Origin: Gautieria morchelliformis
Taxonomy: Eukaryota > Basidiomycota > Agaricomycetes > Gomphales > Gomphaceae
Length of the DNA stretch: 64,000 nt
Assembly: GCA_015179125.1 (NCBI GenBank)
Contig: WHVA01000392.1
Location: forward strand, 46,147-110,146
Direction of reading: 5' to 3'
The notes under the pieces are model-generated. The model searched no databases. It was not told the DNA's origin and saw nothing but the letters and a program-made list of their open reading frames with translations. Every line of letters starts with the position of its first letter. Positions within the stretch are counted from its first letter, which is position 1. Shown here piece after piece: positions 1-11,569 of the stretch. The position numbers were made by a program, and so were the translations under genes.

Positions 1-1
1 G

Positions 2-1270
2 CCACCTGGTATGCCTGGTCAGCCTCCAACGGCCCTGCCAGCGTTGCCACCACCCAACACCCCCGAATCAGCCAGCACTCTGCCAGAAAGTGAACCAGAT
101 GCACTGCCTGATCAAACACCCTCAGCGTCCACCCCTCCAGAACCACCGATCTGCCGGTCTCACCGTATACAACAACGTGTTGTAGTGCCGCAACCCGACA
201 ATGCCAGCCCAGACGCGTACCACAGTCACAGGACGAGTTGACTCACTCTACACGATGCACCGTCGGCGTCAGCAGTATGGGACGACTCGATAGTCTCATA
301 CCTGGCTTCAGCACAAACGACACCTGCCGGCGATCCAGCGACATACGAGTACGCAATCTCATGCCTGGATGCGGACAAATGGCGCCCTGCCATGCAAGAG
401 GAGATAAGTAGCCTTCTAGAGAACGGCACTTGGGAGTTGTGTGACCTCCTGAGAGATTGCAAGGCAATTAAATGCAAGTGGGTATATCTTACAAAGCGTG
501 ATACTACTGGCCACGTCACCCGTTATCGCGCTCGTCTCGTCACCAAGGGTTTTTCACAAACCGCTGGCATCGATTATGATGAAACTTTCGCACCCGTTGC
601 AAGACTCGACTCCTTGAGGTTGCTGCTTGCGCTCGCAGCCCGGCTGGATTGGGACATCCACCACGTCGACATCAAATCGGCATACCTCAACAGAGACTTG
701 GATGAGGAAATTTATATGGATCAACCGAAGGGTTTCGCGATCCAAGGCATGGAAGGGAAGGTGTGTCACCTCAAAAAGGCTATCTATAGCTTAAAGCAGG
801 CAGGTCGGCAATGGCACGTCCACCTGAATGACACACTGGAGGGACTCGGTTTTCAAAAACTGATTTCAGGCGATGCTTCGATATTCATCAAACGTCACGA
901 CGGGGGAGACCCGCTTATAGTGCTGGTCTATGTCGACGACATCACTCTTCTCGGCATCCTAGGTGCAATCCAGGATCTCAAACGTGCAATGGCCATGCGC
1001 TACAAAGTGACTGATCTAGGGGAGATCAGACAGTTCCTCGGTCTGCACATTACTCACGACCGTTCAAAGAGAACACTCAGCATCAGCCAATCTCACTATA
1101 TCGAACACATGCTGACGCGCTTCAATATGTTCAGTTGCCAGCCAAACTACACCCCATTTGCCAAAGGGACGCTACTCGTCGCAAACGCCGAAAAAGACTC
1201 AGACGCATCCCTCACCTCCAATTACCAACAGATCGTTGGATCACATATGTACGCGATGTTAGGTTCTCGA
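2..1270 (+). pseudogene. Ty1/copia pol, reverse transcriptase part (5' truncated by window edge)
   Basis: This is the reverse transcriptase region of a copia-type polyprotein, which copies the element's RNA into DNA. The frame is open from the window start except for a TGA at 239-241. After it the same frame continues with the conserved copia RT sequence: KWVYLTKRD, YRARLVTKGFSQ, ETFAPVARLDSLR, VDIKSAYLN and the catalytic YVDD box at 929-940. A proline/serine-rich linker at 11-235 fits the stretch between integrase and RT. The frame breaks off at 1270, where a solo LTR is inserted, and resumes at 2215. The stop and the insertion make it inactive. Family assignment is secure. Confidence 0.93.
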
Positions 1271-2209
1271 TTTTAGGAATAATATGTCAGATATATTAGA
1301 ATGAATATATCTGGTGATTCAGGGAGTTGGAACCCTTCGTGCACCCCTGTGCACGGTATATGCGTGAGCTGACTAAGCTCTGTGGGGCGAGCGCGTCACT
1401 GATTGATGTAGGTCACGTGACCGAGTCGAGGAAGAAACAGGTGAGAACAGAGGAACAAGGGGTCTGAAGCTTTCGCTTTTGGAACAGTATAGTGTAACCA
1501 GTTATAGTAGACTCTCAACAAAGAATTAGAGAAATCTATCAAGAAACAAGCTCTGTAGCTATCAAACAAGTCTACAGTTACTTCAGGAGGTGAAACAGTG
1601 AATCATGGATATTTCTGGATGATATTCTGGATGTTTTGTTCGTACATTTATGGTAGCTACTTATACTAAAATAGTAGTGAGTACCAGTGTTCAAGATAGT
1701 GACAGAATGGGTCAGGATAATGTGGAAATGCTCCATAGGCTGCATACAGCTGTGGAGCAGGAACAATGATGGGGATACTTGTCCTACTGACAAGTATCTA
1801 AGATGGGACCTTGGAGCAATGTACAAAGCCCCTTTCAACATGTAATATAGCTCGTAATCAGTGGAGCTGGTCAGGGGAATAGAATAGAAAAGAAATCATG
1901 TGTGTCCTGTGCTGTGTGCCTACAGCAGCCTTGGCAAGGCATTTGCCATCTCTGTACCTCTCTCCTGAGGTAGCTATTCAGTACGTCCATAGATAGGACA
2001 GTGTACTGTAATCTCCATCGTGTCCGATGTCCCTGTATGGGTCTATTAATCCCATAGCAATATTTCTTCTGACCAGGGCCCAGGTGCCTGCTTTCCAGGG
2101 CAGGCACTGCTACTGGTGCATGGATCATTTATCCAGATGTTAGCTCAGTTAGACGATTGTGTAGACCTTTAGAATACTCTGTGATATAGCTATCTCATTT
2201 ATTCTAACA
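1271..2209 (-). mobile_element. Solo LTR, family A copy 1, inserted in the copia pol
   Basis: This 939-bp insertion lies between two copies of CTCGA (1266-1270 and 2210-2214), a perfect 5-bp target duplication. Read on the minus strand it starts TGTTAGAATAAAT. It is alignable along its whole length with the plus-strand copy at 9188-10110; shared blocks include the AACTCCCTGA stretch near the 3' end and the CAGCTGNATGCAGCCTATGGAGCAT stretch in the middle. No internal coding region is present, so it is a solo LTR left by recombination between two LTRs. The 3' terminus has drifted from CACAACA to CCTAAAA. Confidence 0.88.
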
Positions 2210-2214
2210 CTCGA

Positions 2215-2864
2215 CACGACATATGCTTTGCCGTTAATCGGCTTTCTCAATTCGGCTCCAAACCCACCCAAGACCACCTTTTCGCTGCACAGCACGTACT
2301 CCGTTATCTGTCCGCTACACGAAACGTCACGCTGACTTACGGATCGAACGACTCCACCGAATTGGTTGGGTACAGCGATCCGACTGGGCCTCAGACATCG
2401 ACAACTGCCACTCGACCACCGGCTACACGTTCATACTCGCTGGAGGTGCTGTTGCATGGGCCACACAGAAGCAATGAACTGTTGCACTGTCAACCACTGA
2501 GGCCGAGTATATGGCGCTCTGCGAGTGCACAAAACACGCACAATGGACCCTTTCCCTCCTAAACCAACTCGACTTCACTGCCGACCTTCCACTCGAGATT
2601 TTTTGCGATTCATCTGGTGCAAAAGACATTGCAGACAACAATGTCTTTCATAAACGGACCAAGCACATTGACATCCGATACCATTACACGCGAGAACTAA
2701 TAAACAAGCAGGTCATCAACATATTACCCATATCATCGACTGAAAACATCACCGATCTCTTGACGAAACCCCTGGCGAACGGCCAGCACCATTTTCTTGC
2801 AAGGAAATTTGGTCTCATCGGTAGTTCAAGTACGGGGGAGTGTTGTGAATCCGGTGATACTTGA
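2215..2864 (+). pseudogene. Ty1/copia pol, RNase H part
   Basis: This continues the copia polyprotein after the solo LTR. The frame reads [11 protein letters not shown] (end of RT), shifts by one base near 2375, then runs through the RNase H domain: [41 protein letters not shown] and KHIDIRYHYTREL. A TGA interrupts it near 2477. The C-terminal TDLLTKPL motif, usual at the end of copia pol, lies near 2755. The stop at 2862-2864 falls just inside the 3' LTR. At least one frameshift and one stop make this inactive. Confidence 0.9.
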
Positions 2865-3128
2865 CCGATTCCCAATCCCCTTCATGTCGTCTTGTTTCCA
2901 TGTGTCAACCATCATATGCTACTTGCTCCCTCCATGTCTCTCATCCCTTCATTCCGTTTCTTATCGTCATAACACAACGGGCTCTGTGGTATAAGTAGCC
3001 TACGCTTGTACGACGACCTCTCAGCCCCTGCTGAAGTCGTCTAGGTATTTGTTCCTTTCTCACTAATACTATCAGCCCCTGCTGAAGTCGTCTAGCCAGG
3101 GTTCTCGTACTAGACCTCTGCGACAATA
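2841..3128 (+). repeat. 3' LTR of the copia element
   Basis: The LTR starts TGTTGTGAAT directly after a purine-rich tract (ACGGGGGAG, 2832-2840), the usual plus-strand primer site. It ends near CGACAATA at 3128; the exact right edge is uncertain because the canonical CA is not present. A 24-bp sequence (TCAGCCCCTGCTGAAGTCGT plus CTAG) occurs twice inside it, at 3021-3044 and 3072-3095. The 5' LTR lies outside the window. Confidence 0.75.
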
Positions 3129-3277
3129 GAAGCCTCAGAAAAATAAGGAAAAATAATAGATAAATAGAGGAATGTTTGAATTGATTCTCCTAGCTTATCC
3201 AACAGCTTATGGGAACAATTGTTTAATCAAAGGTAGTTTTACATGATTTAAGGTCTTTCAGAACAGAAAAGGGCTGG

Positions 3278-4024
3278 TTGAACAGCCTTCCTTGGCTGGT
3301 TGAGCAGCAATTCCCCTACAGTTGTCAGGCTGATGAAGATGAGGCGGTTGGGCCATTCGTAGACAAATCAGATGGCTCAGAGGGTGCAGCTGGCTTGGAG
3401 GATATGTTGACTATCTCTACCATCTCCAGCATCTCTAGCATCTCTTCTCTCTCAGACTCAGTGTCCCTGTCATCTCAAATGGATCTTGATGAAGATGAAG
3501 AGACAAGGTATTTGCACAGGCCACACATAGTGAGACAGTACATTGCCTTTCTGACCAAAATATGGGTCCTGGAGCTGAATAAGGTGCATAAGGTATCGCA
3601 GCTGCACCTTGCCCTTGAAGACTACCAATAGGATGACCCAAAGTGGTTCTGCTGCAATCTTGGTGTGTCTCCAGACACATTTGATGCACTCCTTAATGTA
3701 CACCCTGTCTTTTCATCCTCCGGTCCTCACACTCAGTTACCTGTTTGCATCCAGCTGGTGATCACTCTGTTCTGTTTTGGACATATTGGAAACAGTGTGT
3801 CAGTGGAATCTGTCGCACAGTGGGCTGGAGTTGCAGCTGCTACCATCATCAACTGCAATTGCTGTGTTATGGTAGCATTTCTCTATTTGCATGATGAGGT
3901 TATCCATTGGCTGGGTGAGGAGGAGAAGGAAGAAGCCAAGCAATAGGTGGAGGATCAAACCTGTGTAGCATGGCATGATGGTTGGTGTTTTGTTGATGAC
4001 ACACTGGTGCTGCTGGTACTTTGA
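3278..4024 (+). pseudogene. PIF/Harbinger-type transposase, N-terminal relic
   Basis: A single frame, broken by TAG at 3629-3631 and TAG at 3944-3946, encodes the N-terminal part of an Agaricomycete DDE_Tnp_4-like protein. It has an acidic serine-rich start, then VSPDTFDALL, QLVITLFCFGHIGN, SVAQWAGV (helix-turn-helix-like), HDEVIHWLGEEEKEEAKQ and WHDGWCFVDDTLV. The last motif is where the first catalytic aspartate of the family would be expected. The frame ends at 4022 and the rest of the catalytic domain is absent. It is a different lineage from the element at 5.2-6.4 kb. A related, more decayed copy lies at 15590-15800. Confidence 0.78.
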
Positions 4025-5007
4025 TTGCAAATAAAACTATTCCTTGAACGTCCAGGTATTTCTTTCCTATTGTCCATTTGCCTATGCCAGCTTATCATGT
4101 CCTAGCTTATCATGTCCTAGCTTATCATGCCCTAGCTAGTTACACTACCGAATCTTCGTATTATTGATTATGTTATCAGCCACCGTGGGAGTGCCCATGA
4201 CTCAACTGCATTTCAAGACTCGCGAGCTCATAATAAGCATCAACAATTGTTTCATAATGGTGAATGGCTTTGGGCATATTCAGCTAATCCAGTACAGGCC
4301 TGGTGTAGTGCTCCCTATAAAAGACTTAAAACAAGCAGTTTAATTATTGGGTTTTGCATGTGAGTTTTAAACCTGGCTCAGGCTCTCTGAAACCAAGGCT
4401 GGGCCCTAGCTCCTGGCCTCAGGATGGCTTTGGCCTGGCTTTTGGCAGCTCATCTCTAGCTTAGCTGTGGCAGAAGCTGGGCTTTGCAGAACACTACCCA
4501 TAGGACTCTTCAAAGCCCTATGCAAGGAAATTACTGAGTGGCCAATACTTGACTACTAGTTCTAAGTAACTGGTGCAATCCTCCCAGAGCTGATAACAAA
4601 AGATACAATAAATTCTATTCATCAGATCTACACTGACGTGAACCAATAAAAATGGTACCATTTCTGTGATCCAGCATGATCAGACTGGGTCCATGGTTTT
4701 CACCAACCTGAACCACTGCAACCTTCCCAGATACAGGTCTCACTGGGCATGACTGCTGATGCAGAAGGTGGAATTCAGGTAAATTTTATTGAGTTCTTGT
4801 GCAGGTACAGGTAATTGGATAGAACTAGATTAATATATTCTGTATTGCACTGGGGAGTTATTATAAAAACTACTTAATGATGCCTAATTAGTCCATATGG
4901 CTTGCATACCACAGCAATCAGGGTCTCACTACTTCAGGGATCGTCTCCTGTATTCTACTTACTTTCTTACCCTTCCAGTACCTTCTGCTGAGTGCCGGAT
5001 TAGAGTA
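4025..5007. other. Intergenic region with short repeats, no gene seen
   Basis: Three tandem copies of a 15-bp unit (AGCTTATCATGTCCT and one variant) lie at 4089-4133. At about 4370-4459 there is a GGCC/AGCC-rich stretch ending CAGCTCATCTCTA. This resembles the terminal repeat of the hAT-like element at 16.2 kb, but no partner end or target duplication was found. No supported coding region. Confidence 0.5.
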
Positions 5008-5170
5008 TATTAGTTTGTAGTATATATTATGTACGATAATATGAGATTATCGTACAATAATATTGCCGCCCAGGGAAATAATCTTTCCCACAGTTATTAG
5101 ATGCACGTGACTGACGCGTGTTTAGGACCATATATTCTGAACATGCTGCTCCATCCTCGCTGCTCTCCTT

Positions 5171-6420
5171 ATGCCTCCTGTCAACCTCCACCAGCGAAAG
5201 ACTCTTCTTGCCACTGTTGTGCCCCTCCTCCTCCTGCAACAACGTACTCCTGGCTCTGGAATTCACCCCTCTGGCACCACAACCACTGAACCGACCGATG
5301 ACCTGACCCCTGACGACACACTCTCCATCTCAGTCGCCTGCAGTTCTTTGCCCAAAGTGGTCCCACACCCAGAACAGGGGGGCGAGCAGATAACGCCGGA
5401 GTACCTCCGGCAGATGAGTGAGGCCGAGTGCATCTGGAGGTTCAGGTGAGTATACACTACACGTGAACGCTTGAACAAACTCACAAAAACCACATTAGGT
5501 TTACAGCAGGGGAACTTCAGCTCCTTGCGGAGCTTTTGCAGCTCCCGAAACCTCTCATCACAGCCGCCGGGAGCCGCGCAAGTGCCCTCGAGGCAATCTC
5601 ACTTCTTTGTGCACGCCTGCGGAGCCCAGAGGACCAGTGGACCTTATCCACGAAGTACCACCGTCCTCAGTCCACTCTCTCCCAAATCACCAACGAGACG
5701 GCCTCTTTCATCAATGCCCGGTGGGGCTTTCTCCTTGACTGGGACCGGCATGGGCTTTTGTCCCCAGAGAAGCTTGGCGAGTACGCCGATGCCCTTTACG
5801 ATTTCGGAGCACCCTGTCGCAGCGTCTTTGGCTTCATTGATTGCACGATCCGGCAGACGTGCCGGCCAGGGATGTATCAGGAGCTTGCCTACACCGGTTA
5901 CAAGAAATGTCATGGCATGAAGTTTCAGGGGGTTGTCGTCCCCAACGGGTTGATTGCGCATCTAGCTGGCCCATACAGGGCCCCACAGAACGACGCTGGA
6001 GTCCTGAAGGAGAGCTCACTGCTCCAGCATCTCGAGCAGTATGCGATTCAGCCTGGGTCATGGGAAGGGGATGCACCCGGGGATCGTTATTTCCAGGTTT
6101 ACGGTGATTCAGCTTATGGGGTGAGCCCCTTTATCGTGAGTCCCTATTCCACCGTGAATGCGCTTACCCCAGAACAATGCGCATGGAACAGGGCAATGGG
6201 TGGGGTACGGATATCAGTGGAGCACGGCTTCGGCCTTGTGTTGCAAGATTGGCCGTTCCTCCATGCCTTTTGGAAGCACAAGATATGGGGGAATGCGTGT
6301 GGAACCATGTACCGCGTTGGTGTTCTCCTCACAAATGTGCATTCTTGCTTGGAGCCGAATCAGACTTCCCTTCGTTATTCATGTCCTCCCCCTTTCCTCC
6401 AAGAATACTTCCATGAATAG
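5171..6420 (+). CDS. PIF/Harbinger DDE transposase (DDE_Tnp_4-like, HARBI1-related)
   Basis: Two exons are supported: 5171-5445 and 5499-6420, with a 53-bp GTGAGT...TTAG intron between; together they give about 398 residues. The join reads AECIWRF|RFTAGELQLL. The catalytic triad is visible: Asp in GFIDCT (codon 5839-5841), Asp in VYGDSAYG (6105-6107) and Glu in RISVEHGFG (6220-6222). The family excises and inserts DNA at short AT-rich targets. Exon 1 starts at the first ATG in frame and encodes a threonine/proline-rich region before ITPEYLRQMSEAECIW. No stop interrupts the frame, so this copy could encode a full protein. The same protein is found broken at 49.5-50.6 kb. Confidence 0.88.
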
Positions 6421-6610
6421 TCATGTTCTCTAGCAGTTTATGCATGTATGCCCCCCCTGTCCCTGTTTGTAGAGCCAACAAACAATTTTTAGGTCTTTTT
6501 TTTTTAAGAAAACCTTTTTTTTTGTCTAGAAAAAATTATTTTGTCAAATTTGTCAAGAAAACAAATTTTTGGGCCAAGAAAACAATACTTTGCAAGTGAG
6601 ACATCTCAAA
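6421..6610. other. Short AT-rich spacer between convergent genes
   Basis: This contains T- and A-runs (TTTTTTTTTT near 6497, AAAACCTTTTTTTTT near 6511) and no reading frame. It probably serves as the shared 3' end of the two convergent genes of the Harbinger element. Confidence 0.5.
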
Positions 6611-7816
6611 CTAATTAAGGAGCCCCTGCCGCAAGATATCCAGGAGCGCTGTGCTTGTCCTCTCCTGCTGGTCATTTGCACGACGTGTCTCCTCAAGGAG
6701 CGCCTGGCGTGCCTTCCTCTCCTCCTCACGTTCTGCCTCACGCAACTTGCGGTCCTCTTCGCGCATCTTGCGTGTCTCTGCACGTGCTTCCTCCAGGAGC
6801 TCGACCAGTCGTGTAGTTTCAGTCCTCCGCCTCCCTCCCACACAGGAACGTTTCCGTCCGAAGCTCTCACGCGTATCTGTCCCAGATATGCTCGCCAATT
6901 GACTGCCATCATTCTCCTTCTCAGAAATCCCAACCGATGGAGATGGGGAGCGTCCTCGCTTCTGCCTAGGTCGCCGGCATATCACCATGGCATCTCACAT
7001 AGTCTCTCCCGCATCCTTCGCCGCGTTCTGAACCTATTGATTAGACAGTTAGTAGCCAATAAATATCATGAACAAAGTCCTTCACTCACCTGTTTTTCAC
7101 GCTCCTTCTGCTCCTCCCTGGTCCCTTTCGCCTCCAACTTGAGATGCTGCATGGCATCCAGCTTCCCTGAGAGTGAGGCGAACAGGGCTGGATCGCGCTC
7201 CCACTCTTTACCAAGAGCAGACCGGGGAGTCTTCTTTTTTCCCCCCTACTCTCTTCTAGTCAGCGCGCAATTTATATAAAATAATTATGCTAGGACGCAC
7301 CTCCACCCAAGTGAGCAGGGATGCCACTTTGTTCTTGAGTGTGTCCGGCTCATGGTTCAGGCAAGATCCACTCTCTTGCACGCGCCTGGCCACTTCTTTC
7401 CAGTGTTCACCCAGCTTTGCCCGTGGTGCCATGTACGGGTTGACCTCGATCACAGCGCGGAGGAGTTGGTCGAGGTCATGCAAAGAAAAGGCTTCACGCG
7501 CCTTGCGTGAAGATATGGGTTGTGACCCTAGCACACCTGACGCGTCCAACCCGGTGTTCGATGACTTGTCAGGTGTGCTAGGGGGTGCAGCGACCGAGGT
7601 AACGAGGGAGAGGGCGACAGCCGGTGGATGGGGCGCGTTAGTAGAGTTAGAGAAAAGGGCGGGACTGAGCCTTTCCTCAATCCCACCTGCTTGTGACGTG
7701 ATCGGAGTGCTAGGGGTGTTATAAAAGACGGCAGGCGGGATTTGCTGCATACTCACATGCAACGTGGTGGTGGGCTGGAATGGACGCGTGGGTGTGGGCT
7801 GGAGTGGACGCGACAT
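6611..7816 (-). CDS. Myb/SANT-like DNA-binding partner of the PIF/Harbinger transposase
   Basis: The protein reads from 7816 leftwards. The proposed exons are 7816-7301, 7230-7090, 7033-6999 and 6965-6611, totalling 1047 nt (348 residues) with no internal stop. The last intron would be only 33 bp and is the weakest part. The Myb/SANT-like domain covers LDQLLRAVIEVNPYMAPRAK, GEHWKEVARRVQE and TLKNKVASLL. It is followed by a KEWERDPALFASLSGKLD block and a charged coiled coil rich in RKLREAEREEERKARQ. In PIF/Harbinger elements the Myb-like protein binds the ends and helps recruit the transposase; that role is inferred here from family and position. Confidence 0.7.
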
Positions 7817-7897
7817 TGCTAATATTTTCTCACGCGCCTGTAGGATAGGATTAGCAGTTCGGCGTACTCCGCAACTAATATATATTACAAACTAATA

Positions 7898-8004
7898 TTG
7901 TCTATTGCACCCTAACAAATTTAGATTGTGCTGCTTGCCACTCTCATTACTTCACTGGGTGACTGAATATTACGTCCCATTGCTCATCAAGGTCACTGGG
8001 ATGT
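7898..8004. other. Short flank between Harbinger element and solo LTR
   Basis: No reading frame or repeat was recognised. It ends with GATGT, the left target duplication of the next solo LTR. Confidence 0.5.
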
Positions 8005-8703
8005 TGTTATGACCATGGAAATTCCACTCCCTGATACCCAGTTCTGCTTCTTTCCCAACATTCTGATACCTCCGATGTTTCAGCCCCTTGTTATATCTCT
8101 TACCCATTCGACTCTATTACATGGGCTCTTTGGACTTGACTTGCAGCACAGCAAGACCCTATGTTTGAGACCTCAGGAGCCCCGTTGTTCCATTTGTCAA
8201 ATAGACATTCCGTCCCCTTGTTATTTTGCCTATTGTTCTTGACTCTACCTGCACCCCCCTTGTAGTTCTTTGTTCCAGAGTAGTTACTAGCCCCATATGT
8301 CTTATCTGACTTCCGCTTTCATCAGAACATGCTTAGTAGTTCAACATTACATGTTGCTCCAGCTCTTTGTATAAAACCCACTCATGTATGCTCTCTGTTT
8401 CTGCAATTGGATAATTGACTTTGATATGTGATTCCCTTTGCACTGTCCCCTGTTCTTAGCACAGTGAGCTTGCAAGATCTCTGTCTCTCCACCTTCTGAC
8501 CTTCTGTCTTCCAACTTCTGACCTCCAACCTCTGACCTTTGACTTAGCTCGATTCTTGAACCCTTCTCTACCTCCTACCTCCACCTCTTCCCACTTCTGA
8601 TCTCCATTCCAAAATACTTAGGATGATAGTTCATTGGGGGTGCAACACAAGTTGAAGCCACTATCCTTTTAGATCTGAACTCTGGGATTCCCGATATGTA
8701 ACA
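8005..8703 (+). mobile_element. Solo LTR, family B copy 1
   Basis: It starts TGTTATGACC and ends GATATGTAACA, and is flanked by perfect GATGT repeats (8000-8004 and 8704-8708). It aligns throughout with the copies at 10609-11263 and at 9059-11773 (minus strand). Shared blocks include CTTGTAGTYC, a TATA-like GTATAAAA near 8371, CCTGTTCTTAGCACAGTGAG and TAGGATGATAGTTCATTGGGGG. There is no coding region. The 5-bp duplication and TG...CA ends are typical of Ty3/gypsy LTRs. Confidence 0.92.
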
Positions 8704-8708
8704 GATGT

Positions 8709-9053
8709 GAGAATTCTGTTGGAAATTCAACATCTTTTTCCAAGCTTTCTCTGTGTATTATGCAATTGCGAGTTCAACAAGCATACTGGTTTTGTCCTTG
8801 AATCACAGGCGGCATATTTGTTGATAGTCATAAGTGGTCTCTCCTCTGTCTTTCCTCATTGTGTCATAGCCTCTTCCACTCTTGAATTGCGCTCCTCAAA
8901 GTCTTTCCTCAAAAAGACATGGCCTGAATTGCGCATGTACTCGACATGACTCGAAATGTAGTGATTTCATTCATAGCCTTGTGCGTCATCCACTTGTCTT
9001 CAACTATATAAATGACTCCTTTGAATAACTTGTACAGGTCCATCCTCTCTCTG
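8709..9053. other. Unique sequence between two solo LTRs
   Basis: About 345 bp with no supported gene. A TATATAAAT motif sits near 9005. It continues logically at 11779, since the whole block 9059-11773 is inserted DNA. Confidence 0.45.
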
Positions 9054-9187
9054 CCAAATGTTATGTATCACAAATCCTGGAAGTCAGAACTAGAAAGGAC
9101 AGTGGCTTCAACTTATGTGTTGTGCCCCCAATAACTATCGTCCTAAGTATTTCAGATCGGAAGTCAGAAGTTGGAAAGTATCGAGGT

Positions 9188-10110
9188 TGTTAGAATAAAT
9201 GGCATAATCAATTCCATTATGTTCTATTGGTTTAAGACATAGCTAATGGTTCTGCTAACTGGATAACACTTGACTCAAGCTGGGGTATCGGTCTAGAAAC
9301 CGATGCACCGCACCGGCATTGGTGCCTGCCTCAGAAAGCAGGCGCCTGGGTGCTGGGCTAGAAGATAAAATACTAGAGGACCTAGAAGTCCATATGGAGA
9401 CCTCGGACACAATGGGAATCATAGAAGATAGACCCATTAATGGATGTGCCAAGTGGCTATCTGAGGGGAGAGGTACAGAGATGGCAATTGCCTTGCCAAG
9501 TGTGCTGCATGCATGCAGCACAAGACACATGAAGATTTATTCTCTATTCAATTCCCCTGACTAGTCCCACTGACTACGAGCTATGTTTCATGTAGACAGG
9601 GTCTTTGTACATCATTCCCAGGTCCCCGCTTGGATAGTGATCAGCAGGATCACTATCCACAAGCCTATTCCTGCTCCACAGCTGAATGCAGCCTATGGAG
9701 CATATTTCCCATATCAAAACTCACTATCTCAACCCATTTTCCTACTATTTTGAATCCTAGTAGTTACTACCATTTTAGTATAAGTGGCTACCACAAAACT
9801 GTACAATAAAACTGGTCAATTATAGGTTGCACTCACCAGACAGTCTGCATGTACTTGTTTCCAGCGGTTTTCTCTGTTTCCTCATCTAGAGTTTACTATT
9901 ACTATCTACTCTCTACCACTCCAGAAGCAAGAACTTTGGAGCTCTCATTCTCTTCTTTGACAACATCCTCTCATCGGTCCTCTGATTTGTCAGCAGGGAT
10001 CCAGTGAACCTGCTTAGTCAGCCTGCGCATACATTGCATACAAGGCAGCCCAAACTCCCTGAGCAATCAGAACCTCATTCATTCTGATTTATCTAATAGA
10101 ATTCACAACA
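9188..10110 (+). mobile_element. Solo LTR, family A copy 2, inside B3
   Basis: This 923-bp solo LTR starts TGTTAGAATAAAT and ends AATTCACAACA. GAGGT on both sides (9183-9187 and 10111-10115) is a perfect target duplication. Its full length aligns with the inverted copy at 1271-2209. There is no coding region. Confidence 0.93.
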
Positions 10111-10437
10111 GAGGTAAGTCAAAGGTCTGAAACTAATCCAGAAGGTGGGAGGTGGAAGGTGGAGAGGCAGAGGTCTTGCAATACTTACTGTGCTAAGAAC
10201 AGGAGATAGAGCGAAGAGAATCATGTATTGAAGGTGATTATCTGATTGCAGAATTGAGAGCATACATGAGGGGGTTTTTATACAGAGAGGTGAAGCAACA
10301 TGTAATGTTGTACTACTAAGCATGTTCCAAGGAAAGTGGAAGTCAGATAAGATATATGGGGTAAGTAACTAATCAGGAACAAAGAAGGTGCAGGGTAGAG
10401 TCAAGAACAATGGGCAAAAGAACAAGGGGACAGAAAG

Positions 10438-11569
10438 TATAAGGGCAACCTAGGCAGACGCTCTACACTCAAGTGGCAAACTGACGAAGGGGGATCCAAA
10501 GTAAGATAGAGAACTATATACACAACACAAACATACCTGATGAAGGGGGATCCAAAGAGAAAAATCTAAGGAACCCCTTCGCTAGCTAGCTATGACTATA
10601 AGCTGTGGTGTTACGACCATTCATTTCTGACTTCCGACCTTAAGTTCCCCAACACTTTCCACCCCTCCGATATTTCCGACATTCCGCCCATTGTTCTATT
10701 CCCTTGTTCTTTCGACTCTATTACTCGGACCCACCGGACCCGCTTCATTGTTCATCAAGACCATATGTCCGGTCACCCTTGTAGTTCGTTGTCAGACATG
10801 TTTTCCCGACCCCTTGTTCTTTGCCATTGTTTTACCTTACCCTGAACCCCCCTTGTAGTCCCATTGTTTCCCGATTAGTTAGTTCCCACGCATTGTCTAC
10901 TCGACTTCCGCTTTCCCCGGAATTTGCTTAGTACTACCCCATTACCTGTTGTCTCAGCTCTTTGTATAAAAGCCTGTCATCTATGTCTGTTATTCTGCAA
11001 TCAGATAATCACCTTCGATACTTGATTTCCTTCGCTCCATCTCCTGTTCTTAGCACAGTGAGTCTAGCAAGACCTCCGTCTCTCCGCCTTCCGCCTTCCG
11101 CCTCAATTCCGCCTCAAGTTCCGATGAATCTTCAGTTCAGTACATTCCGACTTCCGACCCATTTCCGAAATACCTAGGACGATAGTTCATTGGGGGCGCA
11201 ACCTACAAGTTGAACCCGCTGTCCTTTCCAGTTCTGACTTAGTGGAAATCTCGATACGTAACATGCGGGCATGCTAGCCCAATCACCAAATGCCTGAATT
11301 ACATAAGCAATTGCACCGGCGATAATGGGGACAGGCACAGATAAGAAAGGAATGGTGTGAGAGATGGCCCGAACAGGAAGGAAATGACTGGAACACAAGG
11401 CAGAAGGGTGCTGAAGGATAGAGAGACTTGGAGGCTTTGATCACACATCACACTGGGGCGCACACAGTGCAATGGTGGTTGTGACAATGCATTGTCTGTG
11501 ACCATGCATTGGTTGCAACCATGCATTGGCTGCAATGAGGCACACAGTGAGATGATGGTTCCCCTGACA
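10438..11569 (-). mobile_element. Solo LTR, family C variant (C-prime), inside B3
   Basis: In plus-strand terms it starts TATAAGGGCAACC and ends TTCCCCTGACA, the family C ends seen at 60643-61120 and 61720-62199. It is flanked by perfect GAAAG repeats (10433-10437 and 11570-11574). It contains the family's paired motif (GGGGGATCCAAAG twice, near 10491 and 10546). Removing the inner solo LTR B2 and its duplication leaves about 472 bp, matching the 478-480 bp of family C. It is more divergent than the copies at the right of the window. Confidence 0.85.
10609..11263 (+). mobile_element. Solo LTR, family B copy 2, inside C-prime
   Basis: It starts TGTTACGACC and ends TCGATACGTAACA, 655 bp. The flanks TGTGG (10604-10608) and TGCGG (11264-11268) fit a 5-bp target duplication with one later change. 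It aligns along its length with family B copy 1 and is the innermost element of the nest. Confidence 0.87.

Larger units (their letters stand above)
5008..7897 (+). mobile_element. PIF/Harbinger DNA transposon, two-gene form
   Basis: The element carries a DDE transposase (plus strand) and a convergent Myb/SANT-like gene (minus strand), the two-protein layout known for PIF/Harbinger elements. Matching inverted ends are visible: TATTAGTTTGTAGTATATATTA at the left (about 5008) and its near complement TAATATATATTACAAACTAATA at the right (to about 7897). The exact ends and the expected 3-bp target duplication cannot be fixed because the ends are AT-rich and palindromic. A perfect 10-bp hairpin (GTACGATAAT and complement, 5031-5055) lies just inside the left end. 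Confidence 0.75.

Noticed and set aside
4370-4459. hAT-type end (GCTCATCTCTA)
   Set aside because: Only one end is visible; the partner and duplication could not be located.
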